DNA of 64,000 nucleotides from JBOFBH01 sp051657715 (GTDB lineage: Bacteria > Actinomycetota > Actinomycetes > Actinomycetales > Angustibacteraceae), in NCBI GenBank assembly GCA_051657715.1, contig JBOFLF010000004.1, positions 57,365 through 121,364 on the forward strand, given 5' to 3'. The notes beneath the pieces are model-generated. The model searched no databases and was not told where the DNA came from. It worked only from the letters and a program-made list of their open reading frames with translations. A program made the position numbers and the translations under genes. Position 1 is the first letter of the stretch. Each line of letters opens with the position of its first letter. Of the stretch, positions 61,933 to 64,000 are shown piece after piece.

Positions 61933-62172
61933 ACCGCAGCACGTCGTATGGCGGCCACCGGGCTAGAGCGGCGGGACCGCGGCGCCTGGTGCTAGTGCCG
62001 TCGACGAGGATCTCAGCCAGGACCGTTGGCGGCAGCCCAGCCCCCGCCTTCAGCGCCCAGCCTCTGCCTGGAACGCCAGGACGCCGTGGCTTCAACAGCC
62101 CGGCGGCGACCCAGCCGGTGTTGGTCTCCCCGTTCCCGGGCTCGGCGGTGGCATCGCGCCTACTGTCTGATC

Positions 62173-62994
<822 letters not shown>

Positions 62995-63012
62995 GGCCTC
63001 GTGCCTCGCGGG

Positions 63013-63050
63013 TTCAGAACAGCCGGGACTCTTCAGAACAGCCGGGACTC
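63013..63050. repeat. 19-bp tandem duplication at the nucS 3' end
   Basis: TTCAGAACAGCCGGGACTC occurs at 63013-63031 and again at 63032-63050. The right copy holds the last five codons and stop of nucS, so the left copy repeats the sequence for ESRLF-stop just after the real stop. Confidence 0.95.
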
Positions 63051-63728
63051 GGCGTCGTCGGTGCCGCGCAGGGCGGCGTAATCGAGCGTGACGCAACGGA
63101 TGCCGCGATCGCCGGCCAGGGTGCGCGCTTGCGGCCGGATCTCCTGGGCGGCCAGCACCCCGCTGACCGGGGACAGCAGCGGGTCCCGGTTCATCAGCTC
63201 CAGGTACCGGGTCAGCTGCTCGACGCCGTCGATCTCCCCACGGCGCTTGATCTCCACCGCGACGGCGCGGCCGGCGTCGTCGCGGCACAGCAGGTCGACC
63301 GGGCCGATCGCGGTCGGGTACTCCCGGCGGACCAGCGACCACCCGGTGCCCAGCGACTCCACCTGCTCCGCCAGCAGCTGCTGCAGGTGCGCCTCGACGC
63401 CATCTTTGACCAGCCCGGGGTCGACCCCCAGCTCGTGGGTGACCTCATGCAGCACGCGGTGCACCCGGACCACCAGCCGGTCGTCGGACTTGGCGTGCTG
63501 CACCGTCCAGACCTGGCTGACGCCGGCCGCGGCGTCCTCCGGCGACGGCTCGGCCACGGTCAGGCGACATGGCGGGCTCATCCAGTTCAACGGCTTGTAC
63601 GACCCGCCGTCGGAGTGCACCAGGACGCTGCCGTCCGCCTTCACCACGAGCAGCCGGGTGGCCAGCGGCAGGTGCGCGGTGAGCCGCCCGTCGTAGTCCA
63701 CCGAGCAGTGGGCGATCACCAATCGCAC
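63033..63728 (-). CDS. nucS: Mismatch-specific endonuclease NucS/EndoMS
   Basis: Non-canonical mismatch repair endonuclease of actinobacteria, cutting both strands at G-T, G-G and T-T mismatches. The catalytic PD-(D/E)xK motif is in GPVDLLCRDDAGRAVAVEIKRRG; the C-terminal ESRLF fits the beta-clamp-binding tail of NucS. 231 residues. N-terminal DNA-binding domain begins MRLVIAHCSVDYDGRLTAHLPLATRL. ATG/GTG at 63728. In mycobacteria it lies in the same region downstream of the atp genes. Confidence 0.95.
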   Translation of the reverse strand: MRLVIAHCSVDYDGRLTAHLPLATRLLVVKADGSVLVHSDGGSYKPLNWMSPPCRLTVAEPSPEDAAAGVSQVWTVQHAKSDDRLVVRVHRVLHEVTHELGVDPGLVKDGVEAHLQQLLAEQVESLGTGWSLVRREYPTAIGPVDLLCRDDAGRAVAVEIKRRGEIDGVEQLTRYLELMNRDPLLSPVSGVLAAQEIRPQARTLAGDRGIRCVTLDYAALRGTDDAESRLF

Positions 63729-63973
63729 AGCGCACCTGCCGGTGGGGAGCTGTCACTGGCTGCCTTGGTACGCAGGGGGGCGCCTCCTGCTACCGGGACA
63801 GCTTGAGGGGCGGCGGCAACTTGAGGGGCGGCGATCTGCGGGGCGACGCTCACGATGTACCCCGGCGTGCGGTGAGATGCCGTGAGCCCGATTGCCATTC
63901 GGGAAGCTTGTTCGTCCGCGGGGTCACGGGGAGAGGATGCCACCAGGCCACCGGCGTGCGGCACGATGGTCAC

Positions 63974-64000
63974 GTGCCGCGGGCCAACCGTCGCCGCCGG
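63974..64000 (+). CDS. Possible 5' end of a gene cut by the window edge
   Basis: A GTG at 63974 opens a frame VPRANRRRR that runs off the end of the window. Actinobacterial nucS often has a divergent neighbour beginning with an Arg/Pro-rich stretch like this. The evidence is only nine codons. Confidence 0.35.

Noticed and set aside
63716..63973. 85-residue minus-strand ORF upstream of nucS
   Set aside because: Ala/Pro-rich, overlaps the nucS start, and contains a short DNA repeat; no coding signal.

Overview
This is a high-GC actinobacterial chromosome segment, mostly core genome, densely packed and rich in GTG starts. The group is shown by markers typical of Actinomycetes: a mycothiol-type SigR/RsrA disulphide-stress pair, the fused 2-oxoglutarate decarboxylase Kgd with its DUF6104 neighbour, the mismatch endonuclease NucS, the GuaB1-type GMP reductase, the tiny ribosomal protein bL37, a WecA homologue next to the ATP synthase operon, and nickel superoxide dismutase with its SodX protease. 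I cannot resolve the genus from sequence alone.

Layout. 1-7.6 kb: hisN, aroA and rsgA, an SRAP-domain protein, an alpha/beta hydrolase, and a broken TPR gene on the opposite strand between hisN and rsgA. 7.6-13.3 kb: sigR-rsrA with a textbook SigR promoter, bL37 on the other strand, then a 22-codon leader ORF with alternative RNA stems, two membrane HD-domain proteins (one intact HD-GYP, one degenerate) and pilT. 13.3-17 kb: an amino-acid ABC transporter followed on the same strand by sodX and sodN. 17-25 kb: a zinc-less MDR oxidoreductase, SGNH hydrolase, DUF6104, kgd, a 23-bp minisatellite and a two-component system. 25-30 kb: guaB1, a CRP-like palindrome before a large M15 peptidase, tRNA-Arg(CCG), and a small accessory patch. 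30-44.6 kb: response regulator, argS, lysA, hom, thrC, thrB, rho, rpmE (with a second SigR-type promoter), prfA, prmC, tsaC-like and glyA. 44.6-54.5 kb: wecA, a 20-bp perfect inverted repeat, then the complete F-type ATP synthase operon and a DUF2550 gene. 54.6-64 kb: ATP:cob(I)alamin adenosyltransferase, a 3-hydroxyacyl-CoA dehydrogenase, an NhaP antiporter fused to a UBP zinc finger, a bacterial nitric oxide synthase co-transcribed with a single-domain globin, a stand-alone LigD-type polymerase, a secreted/surface protein, and nucS.

How it fits together. The argS-lysA-hom-thrC-thrB block covers arginyl-tRNA charging and the aspartate-family amino acids. rho to glyA is the usual expression and translation-termination block. 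wecA to atpC links cell-wall lipid carriers with energy conversion. Redox themes recur: SigR/RsrA, a SigR promoter on rpmE, Ni-SOD, and the NO synthase-globin pair. The most unusual items are the NOS-globin operon, the leader ORF with mutually exclusive stems before the HD-GYP pair, and the large inverted repeat carrying two identical palindromes between wecA and the atp genes.
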